This document shows, one piece after another, positions 55,920 through 64,000 of a DNA stretch of 64,000 bases. The DNA is from Epiperipatus broadwayi. Lineage: Eukaryota > Onychophora > Udeonychophora > Euonychophora > Peripatidae. The stretch's first letter is position 1. Every line of letters starts with the position of its first letter. Under the pieces are notes generated by a model. The model made no database searches. It had not been told where the DNA came from and saw nothing but the letters and a program-made list of their open reading frames with translations. A program made the translations under genes and the position numbers. The DNA lies in contig JAQFVV010000043.1 of assembly GCA_028023455.1 (NCBI GenBank), forward strand, positions 2,045,483 to 2,109,482, written 5' to 3'.

Positions 55920-56249
55920 TATAAAAAAATCATACAAACTATCCATTACAAAGTAAATATTGTGGCTGTAGCAGTCATCAAGGATTAATTTATATTTATA
56001 TCAATAAAAATTATATACAAATGTCATATTTTAATTATGCTATATATATATATGGTCATTCAAAATATACATTTTATTAAAGATGAGATCAATTGGTTCC
56101 CCCAAAAATGCGTTGTAAATCAAGTATCTTGTGTAAAAAACAAGATTTCTTATGACAATCATTCAAAATATATAATAAAAATTAAAAATCCAATAAAAAA
56201 ACTAATAATTAATTAATAACAATTTTACTAAAAAAATTATCGGGTATTT
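55920..56249. other. AT-rich spacer, no gene seen
   Basis: A/T-rich with a TA repeat at 56040-56051. Nothing else. Confidence 0.45.
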
Positions 56250-56835
56250 TGAGCTCAGATTTTCACACGACCCTCAACTGTCCACACTATCTCATACCAC
56301 TGATACACTTGACCACATATATGTCCAAAAGATAATCTCCAATATATGTATTTCGTGCTACACCAGGACTCATCAGTTGGTCCAGATTATCATCTCCACA
56401 CACATATATGCAATAAGTGCTCAGATTTATATTAAGATAGCCAGTGACTTATGGTCAACCTGGGTGTGACGAGAATGTTGGCATCAGTGTGAGCTCTGAA
56501 TGTTCCATCATCAGATTTTCAATAGGATGGACGGCTGAAGAGTTGGAGGGTGGAGTGGACTGAAGCCTGTCCATTAAAGTATGAAGATCGGCTATCTTAA
56601 TACAAATCTGAGCACTTATTGTATATATGTGTGGAGATGATAATCTGGACTAACTGATGAGTGCTGGTTTAGCACGAAATACGCAAATTGTGAATATTTA
56701 TTTTTTAGACATATGTTGTCAAGTGTATCAGTGGTATGAGATAGTGTGGAGAGTTGAGGGCCGTGTGACAGTCTGAGCTCAAAATATCTTATATATTACA
56801 TTGTTTGTACAGATATATATATAGCCTGTATGTTA
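56250..56835 (+). mobile_element. Foldback element, family D, long copy
   Basis: Left arm 56250-56440 (TTTTGAGCTCAGATTTTCAC at its start) is the complement of the right arm 56590-56785 (GTGTGACAGTCTGAGCTCAAAA at its end). The centre (GACTTATGGTCAACCTGGGT, GTTCCATCATCAGATTTTCA, GAGTTGGAGGGTGGAGTGGA) has no frame. Core on minus at 56376-56370 and on plus at 56654-56679. The right end goes on to a hairpin-like TACAGATATATATATAGCCTGTA. No duplication was identified. Confidence 0.85.
56623..56690 (+). ncRNA. Hammerhead-like core, family D, right arm
   Basis: TATATATGTGTG (56622-56633), GAGAT/ATCT complement, CTGATGA (56654-56660), perfect hairpin GTGCT-GGTTT-AGCAC (56661-56675), GAAA (56676-56679), TACG. 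Inner stem III pairs (T632-A679, G-T, T-A, G-C, T-G) hold but the outer ones are lost, unlike the left-arm copy, where the 10 pairs are complete (minus ATACATATAT with ATATATGTGT). G follows the stem III strand again. Confidence 0.45.
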
Positions 56836-57130
56836 GATATTAAACATATTATAAGTATTATCCTGAGTATAAATATAATATATAATAAAAACACTTCAGT
56901 TGCTGCAATTTTTAAAAATAAAAATAAAAAACTTTAGAATTGATGGTTATTTTAAATTCACTATATTGGACAAAGTTGATATTCTATAGAATCTCAATTT
57001 ATTAAATTAAAATGGCGCGTAATTATCTAACCAATAGAGTTTTGAATTTATTTATTTTTTGTAACACTGGTAAATTTTTTTTTTTTTTATCAGTGATCTA
57101 CCATTTATTAGTGTTTTCTTTTTATATACA

Positions 57131-57195
57131 GGAACTTTTAGATGCAATCTTAATGAAATACAAATTAAATCTAACAAACATAATGTTCATTTAAA
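57131..57195 (+). other. Weak candidate exon
   Basis: TTTTCTTTTTATATACAG is an acceptor-like sequence ending at 57130, and AAA|GTAAGTGC at 57195 is a good donor. One frame is open (TFRCNLNEIQIKSNKHNVHL). The composition is AT-rich and the peptide is not recognised, so chance is likely. Confidence 0.15.
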
Positions 57196-57299
57196 GTAAG
57201 TGCTTAAATCTTCTTACTATATTTGTAATTACTGTTCGACATGTAGTGTTTTAATTACATAATAAATAAATCCTTTACATTTTGAATTACAAGTGTCAA

Positions 57300-57480
57300 A
57301 TTAACTCAACCCACATCTTTGACACCATCCACTTTAGATAAATATGGTAATGACTATTATTAATCATTTACTAAACTAGAGATTGTCTCTAGCACAGATA
57401 TAAACTTTAGAACTCAACAAAAGATTAATAGATCTGATTTTTTAAAAATTAATCACACAAACACATGGAGTTATTCACAA
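57300..57480. repeat. Inverted copy of the dispersed repeat at 44620
   Basis: ACACCATCCACTTTAGATAA, CTAGAGATTGTCTCTAGCAC, CACATGGAGTTATTCACAAT are the complement of 44620-44790. The palindrome CTAGAGATTGTCTCTAG is kept. Confidence 0.7.
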
Positions 57481-57502
57481 TTGTTTTTCCCACGTGTAAT
57501 AT

Positions 57503-57640
57503 CTTTATAAATATATTAAATAACATCAATATTACCACATATTCTTTACATTCATTAAATAATGATGTTTATTTATATGAATGTAAAAAAGAATATGTGG
57601 TAATATTGAGGTTATTTAATACATTTATAAATAAATTTGG
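57503..57640. repeat. Near-perfect palindromic MITE-like element, about 135 bp
   Basis: Left arm from 57506 (TTATAAATATATTAAATAAC, ATCAATATTACCACATATTC) is complementary to the right arm (GAATATGTGGTAATATTGAG, GTTATTTAATACATTTATAA), joined near AATGATGTTTATT. It would form a long hairpin. No coding content. It directly follows the repeat of 57300. Confidence 0.8.
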
Positions 57641-58190
57641 TAATTATTGGGGGAGGGGGGTTACTTTAATGTCAATTGTCCTATGACATTAATAGTTTTA
57701 CAAAATGACCATCATTTAAAAAAAAATTGTAGACATTTAAAAAAGAAATGATCTTTTATTTTAAAAGATTATTATGGTGAACAATTGACTTTAATTGAAG
57801 TAGTGAATACAAATTGCCAATTTGACAAGCCCTTATTTAAAAACTTCTCATAGGCAAGAGATTAGACGTGTGTGTATATATGTAGTTTTCAAACGTTTTA
57901 TTTTTAAACTTTTAAAAAATAAAATAAATCTCTGCAAACTACTTCTTTCCACTTATGTCAATTTTTCTTAACTTTTTTAAAGTACAAATATTTACTTCCC
58001 TACTTTCAGCAAGCAAACTTTTTTTTTCTTTCTACCTTTTTTATACTTATTATTTCCGATTACCTTTGTATAATTCACTTTTGAGATTTGTAATATTCTC
58101 CTTAGTGATCAATAAAATATATAAAGTCACGGTAAGAAAATGAATTTTAACTAAAGTGAAAACTACTATTAGAAAATCATACAAAAGATT
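57640..58190. other. AT-rich spacer, no gene seen
   Basis: A/T-rich with no motif. Confidence 0.45.
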
Positions 58191-58194
58191 GACA

Positions 58195-58346
58195 AAGATT
58201 GGAAAAAAAAAACGAACTCTGCATTTTATGAGACATGCAATTAGGAGGAATATTAAGAAAAAACTTTGAAAATAAGATTCTAGACGAAATGCCATACGGA
58301 ACAAAAGTGTGGAATGTAAAAACAAAAACAAGCTACTCACACTGTA
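58195..58346 (+). pseudogene. Third LINE type: C-terminal fragment
   Basis: KIGKKKRTLHFMRHAIRRNI followed after a shift by ENKILDEMPYGTKVWN resembles the C-terminal wording FVGHV-RR--LEN-I--G-VYG-RARGRQ of a common animal LINE type. It lies just upstream of the family A element at 58362, which interrupted it. Short, so only moderately certain. Confidence 0.5.
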
Positions 58347-58361
58347 ATGAAATTCTTAAAA

Positions 58362-58660
58362 CAGGCAAAACTCACTATACGTATTGCCACACACAGCAAG
58401 CTAGAGTAATCAATGGATGCCAGAAGGTTTGTGCATAAAATCCCCATCTAGTGCCTACTCATCCAATATCCCCAGACTAGTTTCTGGTTTGTGGCCTTCG
58501 TCAGTGAGGAGCCTTGGATCTGAGGGGATTTTATGCACAAGCCTTCTGGCATCCATTGAATACTCTAGCTTGCTGTGTGTGGCAATATGTATAGTGAGTT
58601 TTGCCTGTTTTAACAACAGTTATACAAAAGCATAAGAGGTGGTGGTCATATGATGTTTAA
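58362..58660 (-). mobile_element. Foldback element, family A, with 14-bp duplication
   Basis: TGAAATTCTTAAAA (58348-58361) and TGGAATTCTTAAAA (58661-58674), one mismatch. Arms: CAGGCAAAACTCACTATACG with the complement near 58590, CAAACCTTCTGGCATCCATTG-like with TTCTGGCATCCATTGAATAC. Core on the minus strand: CTGACGA (58504-58498), GGC/ACC-type stem II, GAAAC (58484-58480). The right end is the conserved family end, the left stops at CAGGC, close to the break of the 5277 copy. About 100 bp of the 5277 copy, including the long hairpin, is missing. Confidence 0.9.
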
Positions 58661-58864
58661 TGGAATTCTTAAAAAAATAACCCAAATTAAATAGAAATCA
58701 AAATTAAAATATAATTCATGACATGAGATGAAAATGAAATATCATGAGTAAAGTTAATGATAACTATTATGCGCCAGATTAATGATAAATGGATATTATC
58801 ATTCTTACAATAGTTCAAAACCACTATTGTAAGAAAATAATGTACACGTAATAGGGAGAGGTAT

Positions 58865-59005
58865 GTATTCATAATAGATTTAGAGAAAGATCACATGAGA
58901 GAACGATGGATGAAATAAGGAAGTGTGTTGGGATTATATGGAGAAGAGAGGCTAGAGATCAGAGAGGATGGATTGATGATGTTTGAAAACGATGACGACG
59001 CATAC
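58865..59005 (+). pseudogene. LINE 3' end fragment
   Basis: AGAGAACGATGGATGAAATA, GAAGTGTGTTGGGATTATATG and GATCAGAGAGGATGGATTG match the LINE 3' wording of 30360-30450. The GATGATG tail is reduced to GATGATGTTTG. Too short for a frame. Confidence 0.7.
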
Positions 59006-59445
59006 ATAATGTGTGCATCTGTTTTCTATGTATAAAATAACCCACATTCAAGCTAATAAATTTAAACAAATTATTTTCTTATTATTTGATATTTAATTTG
59101 TAAAATGAATCTCCTGGCTGACCTCAATTAATTTTATTCCTACGATCAACTTTGTGACAAAGTGTTTAACAGTTTTGCTTTTAAAAAAACACTGCTGAGA
59201 TATTTCCAATCTGAACTACCGTTGAAATAAATCAGTAGTTATCAAAGGAATTGATGATCGAATGATCTGAAAGGTATATACAGGTGAAAAATTATTAATC
59301 TGAAATCTCTGGATCCAGGCCTTTTCCAGATTTATGAATTACTTCGCTTTCAAAAATAGATTTTTTCCACTCGCTAATTGTAAACCCACGTTTTGCTAAA
59401 ATAAGAAAAATATGGACAACTCAAAGCAGTGATATTAATTTATAA
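59006..59445. other. AT-rich spacer, no gene seen
   Basis: No motif or repeat family recognised. Confidence 0.45.
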
Positions 59446-59453
59446 GACTTTAT

Positions 59454-59924
59454 GGTACTTATGTATTAGTCCTGCAACACAGCAAATATTAGACCTGTGA
59501 CACCTTTTCACAACCATAATGAATGTACCATTGCGATTAGGTCAAATAAATCCAATTAAATCCTGGTATTTTGTTATCTGATGTCACAGCAGAACGTGGA
59601 AATTTACCGATTTGATGGCTTTTTGCTTAATGGCATCTCATATTAATTGCTTTAAAAATGATTTTTAGTTTGTATTAGTTCTGTGACATGGAGCACGTAT
59701 TAGTCATGCTGTGACTTTTCACATTTATATCAGCCTGCCAATAACTTTATAAATCTTGGGAAAATATGTACAAAAGATTCGTATACACATTATTTCCGTA
59801 AATGTTTGCGAAAATATCATGTGTAAGATCCACGTATATGTTATTTTGGTCAGATCACAAGATTACAAAGTTATCAGCGGATTGATACAAATGTGAAACG
59901 TTACAGGACTAATACGTAAGTACC
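59454..59924. mobile_element. TIR element (MITE), 471 bp
   Basis: GGTACTTATGTATTAGTCCTG at 59454 and the complement of the right end, GGTACTTACGTATTAGTCCTG, agree in all but one of 21 bases. GACTTTAT before and GAATTTAT after could be an 8-bp duplication with one mismatch. Subterminal repeats of the TIR core (ATTAGACCTGTGACACC, GTATTAGTTCTGTGACAT, GTATTAGTCATGCTGTGAC) occur inside, as in hAT-type elements. No transposase frame. Confidence 0.75.
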
Positions 59925-59929
59925 GAATT

Positions 59930-60505
59930 TATTGATTTTTTTTTCCTCCCATTAACAAAAATGCATTCACAAATTAATTTATTTATAAAAAAGAGATCAC
60001 ATTTGAAATTTTATTTGAATAACAGAAGTTTTTGAACTATAGGTACTTTAATTAACAGTATTCTGTTTGTATTTTTTTGTGGCAAAATAATAATATAAAC
60101 AGATAAAAAGAAGTAACTTTATTCTGTTTGTTTATTTTCTATAAGCATAGTTTATTTTAAAACATATGCCATTTGGTACCATGAAATAATTTTGTTAGCT
60201 TATGTCTAGTGACCTTTATGCGTAAAGATATTAACATTTGACTTAAAAGCTATGGATAAATTTATGGAAGCATTTATAAAATTATACATATATATATAAT
60301 TTTTTTTTATAAAACTATGAAATATCTCAAACATAATCCTTAAAAATTAGGATTGTACTGAAAAACAATTGTTAAAATCTTTCCTTTTTTTTAAAAAATT
60401 AAAGCCTCCAGAAATAAACTTTTCTAAGGATTGCAAAGATAAAGTCTAACATACAACTTAGTTCATGTAAAAATTATTTTATCTTTTCTTTCATGCTTAC
60501 ATGAG
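59930..60505. other. AT-rich spacer, no gene seen
   Basis: A/T-rich; nothing recognisable. Confidence 0.45.
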
Positions 60506-60519
60506 TCCATTCTATGATT

Positions 60520-60618
60520 CTTTTTTTTTTCATATGTCAAATGCATTGATCAGGAAGCGAACCCAGGCCAGCTGCTTGGAAGGCAGCTATGCTAACCACT
60601 AGGCCATCAATGCTTGAC
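60520..60618 (-). mobile_element. tRNA-Gly-like SINE with 10-bp duplication
   Basis: On the minus strand 60613-60543 reads like tRNA-Gly with anticodon TCC: acceptor GCATTGA/TCAATGC pairs in all 7 positions, the anticodon arm is CTGC-CTTCCAA-GCAG, and GGGTTCGCTTCC is the T arm. D-arm pairing is poor, and two T-stem pairs are weak. The short ATTTGACATATG and an A run of about 11 follow. TTCTATGATT is repeated at 60510-60519 and 60619-60628. The duplication and poly(A) show retroposition, so it is not a normal tRNA gene. It shares its plan with 32050 and 61954. Confidence 0.88.
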
Positions 60619-60629
60619 TTCTATGATTG

Positions 60630-61920
60630 TTGTGTACATTTAACTCACGTAAGTCAGATTTCCTCCTCAGAGTATGTCCAGTATTTCCCATGACATAGAA
60701 TACAAAAATATTATATAATAAATCAAAAACTTTACAATAGACAGTTGTAAGAACTGAGAATCTGGTCAAGTTCTACATCACATTTTTGGGGATTTTTTTG
60801 TATTTTATATATGCCAAGAATTGTTTACCTAAGTCCAGATTTATGTAAGTCAGCATTTCCAGAAGTAGAAGATTGCTTTGTTCATATTTTTACTTTAATG
60901 AAGGTAAATTGTAGTGACTATTATGTTTAAAATTCAATATCATTTCATTATTATTGGAATAAAAAAATGTAGCTGTAATGTTAAACTATAAATATAAATT
61001 CCCTAATTTGTTGTCATAATATCATGTGCATAAATTTGACACAGCTCATATATTTAAAAAGTTAAACTGAGTTTTAAGATACTTTTTATAGTTTACGTAG
61101 ATTTTCATTTTTTCTTTATTAAATTAGATTCTGGTAATTTTTTCTGATTACTATAATTGTATTTGATTTAGATCATACTTCTGAAAAATTCCAAACTCTG
61201 CAGATCTACATGAATCAGACCAGGATTTAAGTTTTACCATATTTAAATGTTAGAATTCAAATATAAACCAGTTTAAGTCTAATGAAGGACAACAAATTTC
61301 AATGAAAAAAAAATCGTCCAATAAAATAATTTAAAAAAACAATAACCTTGGACTTAAAACAGAACCGAATATGACTCTGGAGCTCATGAGCAAAAAAGCA
61401 AAAGCAATCTTACGTGATATATCAAAATTTATTTATGCGGAAAAATACATCTGAATTCAAAAAAGAAACACGTTTTTATTTTTGCTTAGTCATAAACAGA
61501 ATTTACCCAAGATAATAAATAAATCATAAGAGATTTAGCAGTTTATTACTGTTTCATAACATCGTTTGACATTTTAATGTAATAATTAATGAGTAAAAGA
61601 ATGTAACATAAATTTTCTTCAATTCGCAAGTCCGACTTCCAAAGAATCATTTAAATAAATTTGCAAATTATGTCCGCTTTCTTACATCAATGTCAATGTA
61701 TTTGGTTGATTAAAAAAAATTATCTTTTTTTTTTTATTTGATGACAAGATTGTTGTTGGTACAAAAAAGTGGACATTAACTGAAAGATGATTCTTTGATA
61801 TTTTTACTTGTAAATTATCAGAGTAACATTTTTATTTATGAAAACTGAAAATATATTTTTTTACTTTTTATTGCATTCGTGTGAATAAAAGCATTTCTTT
61901 AATTTTTTTAAAATATTTTT
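60630..61920. other. AT-rich spacer, no gene seen
   Basis: A/T-rich; nothing recognisable. Confidence 0.5.
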
Positions 61921-61927
61921 TATTTTC

Positions 61928-62040
61928 TACTTTTTTTTTTTTTAAGTGTCATAGCATCGGCCGGGACGCGAACCCGCAACCCGGGCAACTGCCTGCAAGA
62001 GCAAGGCAGTCACGCTGACCTCTCGACCACCAATACAAGA
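61928..62040 (-). mobile_element. tRNA-derived SINE, GC-rich copy
   Basis: On the minus strand 62036-61954 starts GTATTGGTGGTCGAGAGGTC, has a 7-bp ACTGCCT/AGGCAGT anticodon-like stem, GGGTTCGCGTCCC (B box and T arm) and CCGATGC at the 3' side, which pairs with GTATTGG. TATGACACTT and a long A run (T run 61931-61943 on plus) follow. The TATGACAC tail is the same as at 32130. It is the most GC-rich stretch in the window, which suggests a recent copy. The duplication is not clear. Confidence 0.82.
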
Positions 62041-62044
62041 CAAC

Positions 62045-62690
62045 TTTTTAGTTTTATAAAACACTGAATTACTGAAATCAGTTTTTACATAATCATTCAA
62101 TTTTAAATTATAAGAATTGCTGCTAAACACTATTAGCATAAAATATTACATATAAAATTAAAAATTTAAATTTTTTTTGCTGATTCTTTGCTAAAATCGT
62201 TAGCAAATTCTAAAGAAAAAATATTGTCATAAGAAATACATATGTAAGCAAAGTTTCAACCAGATTGAAAATTGGAAAGTGAAATTTGAACTACAAGATT
62301 TAATTCAGACAAATAGAGCAAAGAAAGTTAAAAGAGAAGATAAATTCTATTCTAAAAAAAGAACAAGACTATCAAAACAATTTTCTTGGATTTTTTAAAA
62401 TTTTATTTAAAGATCACATGGATGGGTATGAATTATGTTTTCCACCAAAAACAAACCTGAGTTAACCGGGCAATAAAACAAACGATAAAACTTAATCATC
62501 ATCAGTAGTAATGTGATATTGTGCATAGGCCTTAATTTATTCTTATAGTTTAAATTTAGAACATTATAAATAATACATAATTAACATGCATATAATAATA
62601 AATATGAGAAAGTAATGATTTATAAATCGTATGAAAGGCTTACACAGAAAGTTTTACAAAACATTTTTCTACATTGTACAGGCTTAACAC
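62045..62690. other. AT-rich spacer, no gene seen
   Basis: A/T-rich; nothing recognisable. Confidence 0.45.
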
Positions 62691-62785
62691 CTACATTTAT
62701 ATATGTAATATAAGCAGGATTCAAACTCAGACTTTCACACGACTCACAACTCTCAGTACCATTTTATATTGCTGACCCACCTGCT
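62675..62785 (-). mobile_element. 5'-truncated family D copy
   Basis: On the minus strand GCAGGTGGGTCAGCAATAT, then GTCGTGTGAAAGTCTGAGTT, TTGAATCCTGCTTATATTAC and AGGTGTTAAGCCTGTACAAT. This is only the tail of the 20998 element, up to the same 3' end (GCCTGTACAATGTA). TTTTCTACA before and TTTTCTATA after may be the duplication. It shows 5' truncation with a fixed 3' end, as expected of target-primed reverse transcription. Confidence 0.75.
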
Positions 62786-62789
62786 TTTC

Positions 62790-63120
62790 TATAATTTGTC
62801 AACAATTCACTTATTAGCAAATTCAATAATAACTTTAAAAAATAATTCTATATATAAATATTACTTAAATAAAACTATATAAAAAAATAATATTGAATAC
62901 AGTATTTAACTTACCACAGAAATTCAATAAGTGAAATCACTCCATAAACTTCAAATTTCTGAAAAAGAATAACATATATATATATATACAATACTAAATT
63001 AAATATATATCGATTGTTGTACATAACTATTTATTTTTAAAAGTATCTAACTAAATAAAAAATTACAAACTGATTTTTATTGTATTCTCTATTAAATTGA
63101 TAATCATAAACACATTTACA
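62790..63120. other. AT-rich spacer, no gene seen
   Basis: A/T-rich with a TA repeat at 62973-62987. Confidence 0.45.
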
Positions 63121-63129
63121 TTAATGTTA

Positions 63130-63720
63130 TAATCACCATCAACAGTATTCTGCCCCATGGATACCAAGACTAATCATATCTCCAATTCATTCATTTTTCT
63201 AATCCATTCTCTTTATTGACCAGCTATTCAATTCTATGTAACTCTTTCCCATCTCTTATATCATCCAACAATGTCAATTTTTTCCATCTTTTCTTCATTT
63301 GCACTCACCATCCCCTCCAAAACAACTTTCATTAAATTGTATTTTCTTCTTAATATATGTTAAATCCAGTTTCTCTTTACAATTTCCTCAATCAATCTTC
63401 TTCCTTCATTTACTCTTTTCAAAACTTCACTTATTTTACTCATCCAAGTGATTTTTTTTCCATTCTTCTCCATGACTACATCTCAAGGGCTTAAAATCTG
63501 TTCCTAATTTTATTACTTATTGCCCATGTTTCACAACCATGCAACAGTACACTCCACACATGGCATTTAATTAATCTTTGTCTTAATTCTCTCTTCAAAG
63601 ATCCACAAAATGTTTTCCGTCTGTTAATAAATGTCTCCTCTGCCAATGCTCTTCTTTTAACTTCATCTTCGCTTCTTCCATCCTCACTCAACCAACTACC
63701 TAAATATCTAAATCCCTTTA
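63130..63720 (-). pseudogene. LINE C-terminal fragment of a fourth type
   Basis: On the minus strand from 63691: MSEDGRSEDEVKRRALAEET, then FCGSLKRELRQRLIKCHVWS, VLLHGCETWAISNKIRNR and a stop. After a gap of about 50 bp comes KKITWMSKISEVLKRVNEGR, LIEEIVKRNWI-HILRRKY, LMKVVLEGMVSANEEK and ERVT-N-IAGQ-REWIRKMN. This is the end of a LINE polyprotein of the type with VWSVLLYGCETW and KI-WTD-V-NEEVL blocks. The N-terminal RT is not in the window here. The first 66 codons are intact; the rest has several stops. Confidence 0.78.
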
Positions 63721-63965
63721 TCTTACCAGAATACTATAATATTAGTTTTAAAATAAAACATTTTAAAAACCTGCTTTTGGATAATTATGCTTATTTTGAT
63801 GAAATAGATGAAGGGATGGCCTCATGATATTCATGCATGATGCATTCTTATATTTTGCTTCCAAAACTTTATTCTATTATTATAAGCTACAATAAAAAAA
63901 AATTCTATAATTTTTTATTTTCCCATATTTTTTCTTCATGTAGAAATTAAAATTACATTTGTATT

Positions 63966-64000
63966 CTTATATTGGACTATTTCCATCATCTAATATGCAT
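63966..64000. mobile_element. Start of a family B element, cut by the window end
   Basis: TATATTGGACTATTTCCATCATCTAATAT is the family B arm, as at 1544, 6607 and 26303. Nothing beyond can be seen. Confidence 0.75.

Noticed and set aside
58417-58635. 72-codon frame with Ser/Leu-rich text
   Set aside because: It lies wholly in a family A foldback element and follows its arms; no coding signature.
60543-60613. Functional tRNA-Gly(TCC) gene
   Set aside because: D-arm pairing and part of the T stem are broken, and poly(A) and a 10-bp target duplication flank it, so it is a retroposed SINE.

Overview
The window is animal nuclear DNA and very AT-rich (I estimate near 75%, not computed). I found no intact host gene, rRNA, bacterial operon or CRISPR. 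It has long introns or intergenic spacers filled with decayed transposons: LINEs with several clade-typical C-termini, a BED-finger hAT transposase of the GTF2IRD2/ZBED type, a Merlin (IS1016/ISXO2-type) transposon, tRNA-derived SINEs and many foldback repeats. This fits an invertebrate metazoan with a repeat-rich genome. An arthropod is plausible because of the LINE and TIR-ORF families, but the sequence alone does not fix the phylum.

Layout. 1-11.5 kb: AT-rich spacer, foldback elements at 1505, 5277 and 6602, and an old LINE remnant split by two of them. 11.5-14.5 kb: a 308-bp hAT MITE, then a 2.57-kb hAT transposon, both with TIRs and 8-bp duplications. 14.5-21 kb: LINE scraps, a foldback copy and a 293-bp tandem duplication. 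21-26.8 kb: two HHR-like foldback elements, a 765-bp Merlin element with ~150-bp TIRs, a candidate host exon (23829-23924), a TIR-flanked decayed ORF of an uncharacterised repeat family, and a foldback element. 30-38.4 kb: LINE fragments, a duplicated element carrying a nested SINE, and a near full-length LINE (34.9-38.4 kb). 39.9-49.6 kb: more foldback elements, 5'-truncated LINE tails, and a second near full-length LINE on the minus strand (45.7-49.0 kb). 49.6-64 kb: AT-rich spacer with foldback elements, LINE scraps, a TIR MITE at 59454 and two tRNA-type SINEs.

The most interesting system is a set of foldback elements (named here A, B, C, D; about 15 copies and fragments) with a hammerhead-ribozyme-like core, CTGANGA - short hairpin - GAAA(C). 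In family D the core has a perfect 5-bp stem II in two copies, and flanking strands that could form a 10-bp stem III in type III order. Seven elements have direct repeats of 12-15 bp at their borders (exact in 20998, 40856, 36069, 5277 and 49242; one mismatch in 6602, 26287 and 58362), unlike the fixed 8-bp duplications of the hAT and Merlin elements beside them. One end is roughly fixed and the other variable. I infer non-autonomous retroelements, perhaps moved by a Penelope-like or LINE endonuclease, whose 5' ends fold back. Ribozyme activity is not shown: position 17 is G in family D, which normally blocks cleavage.
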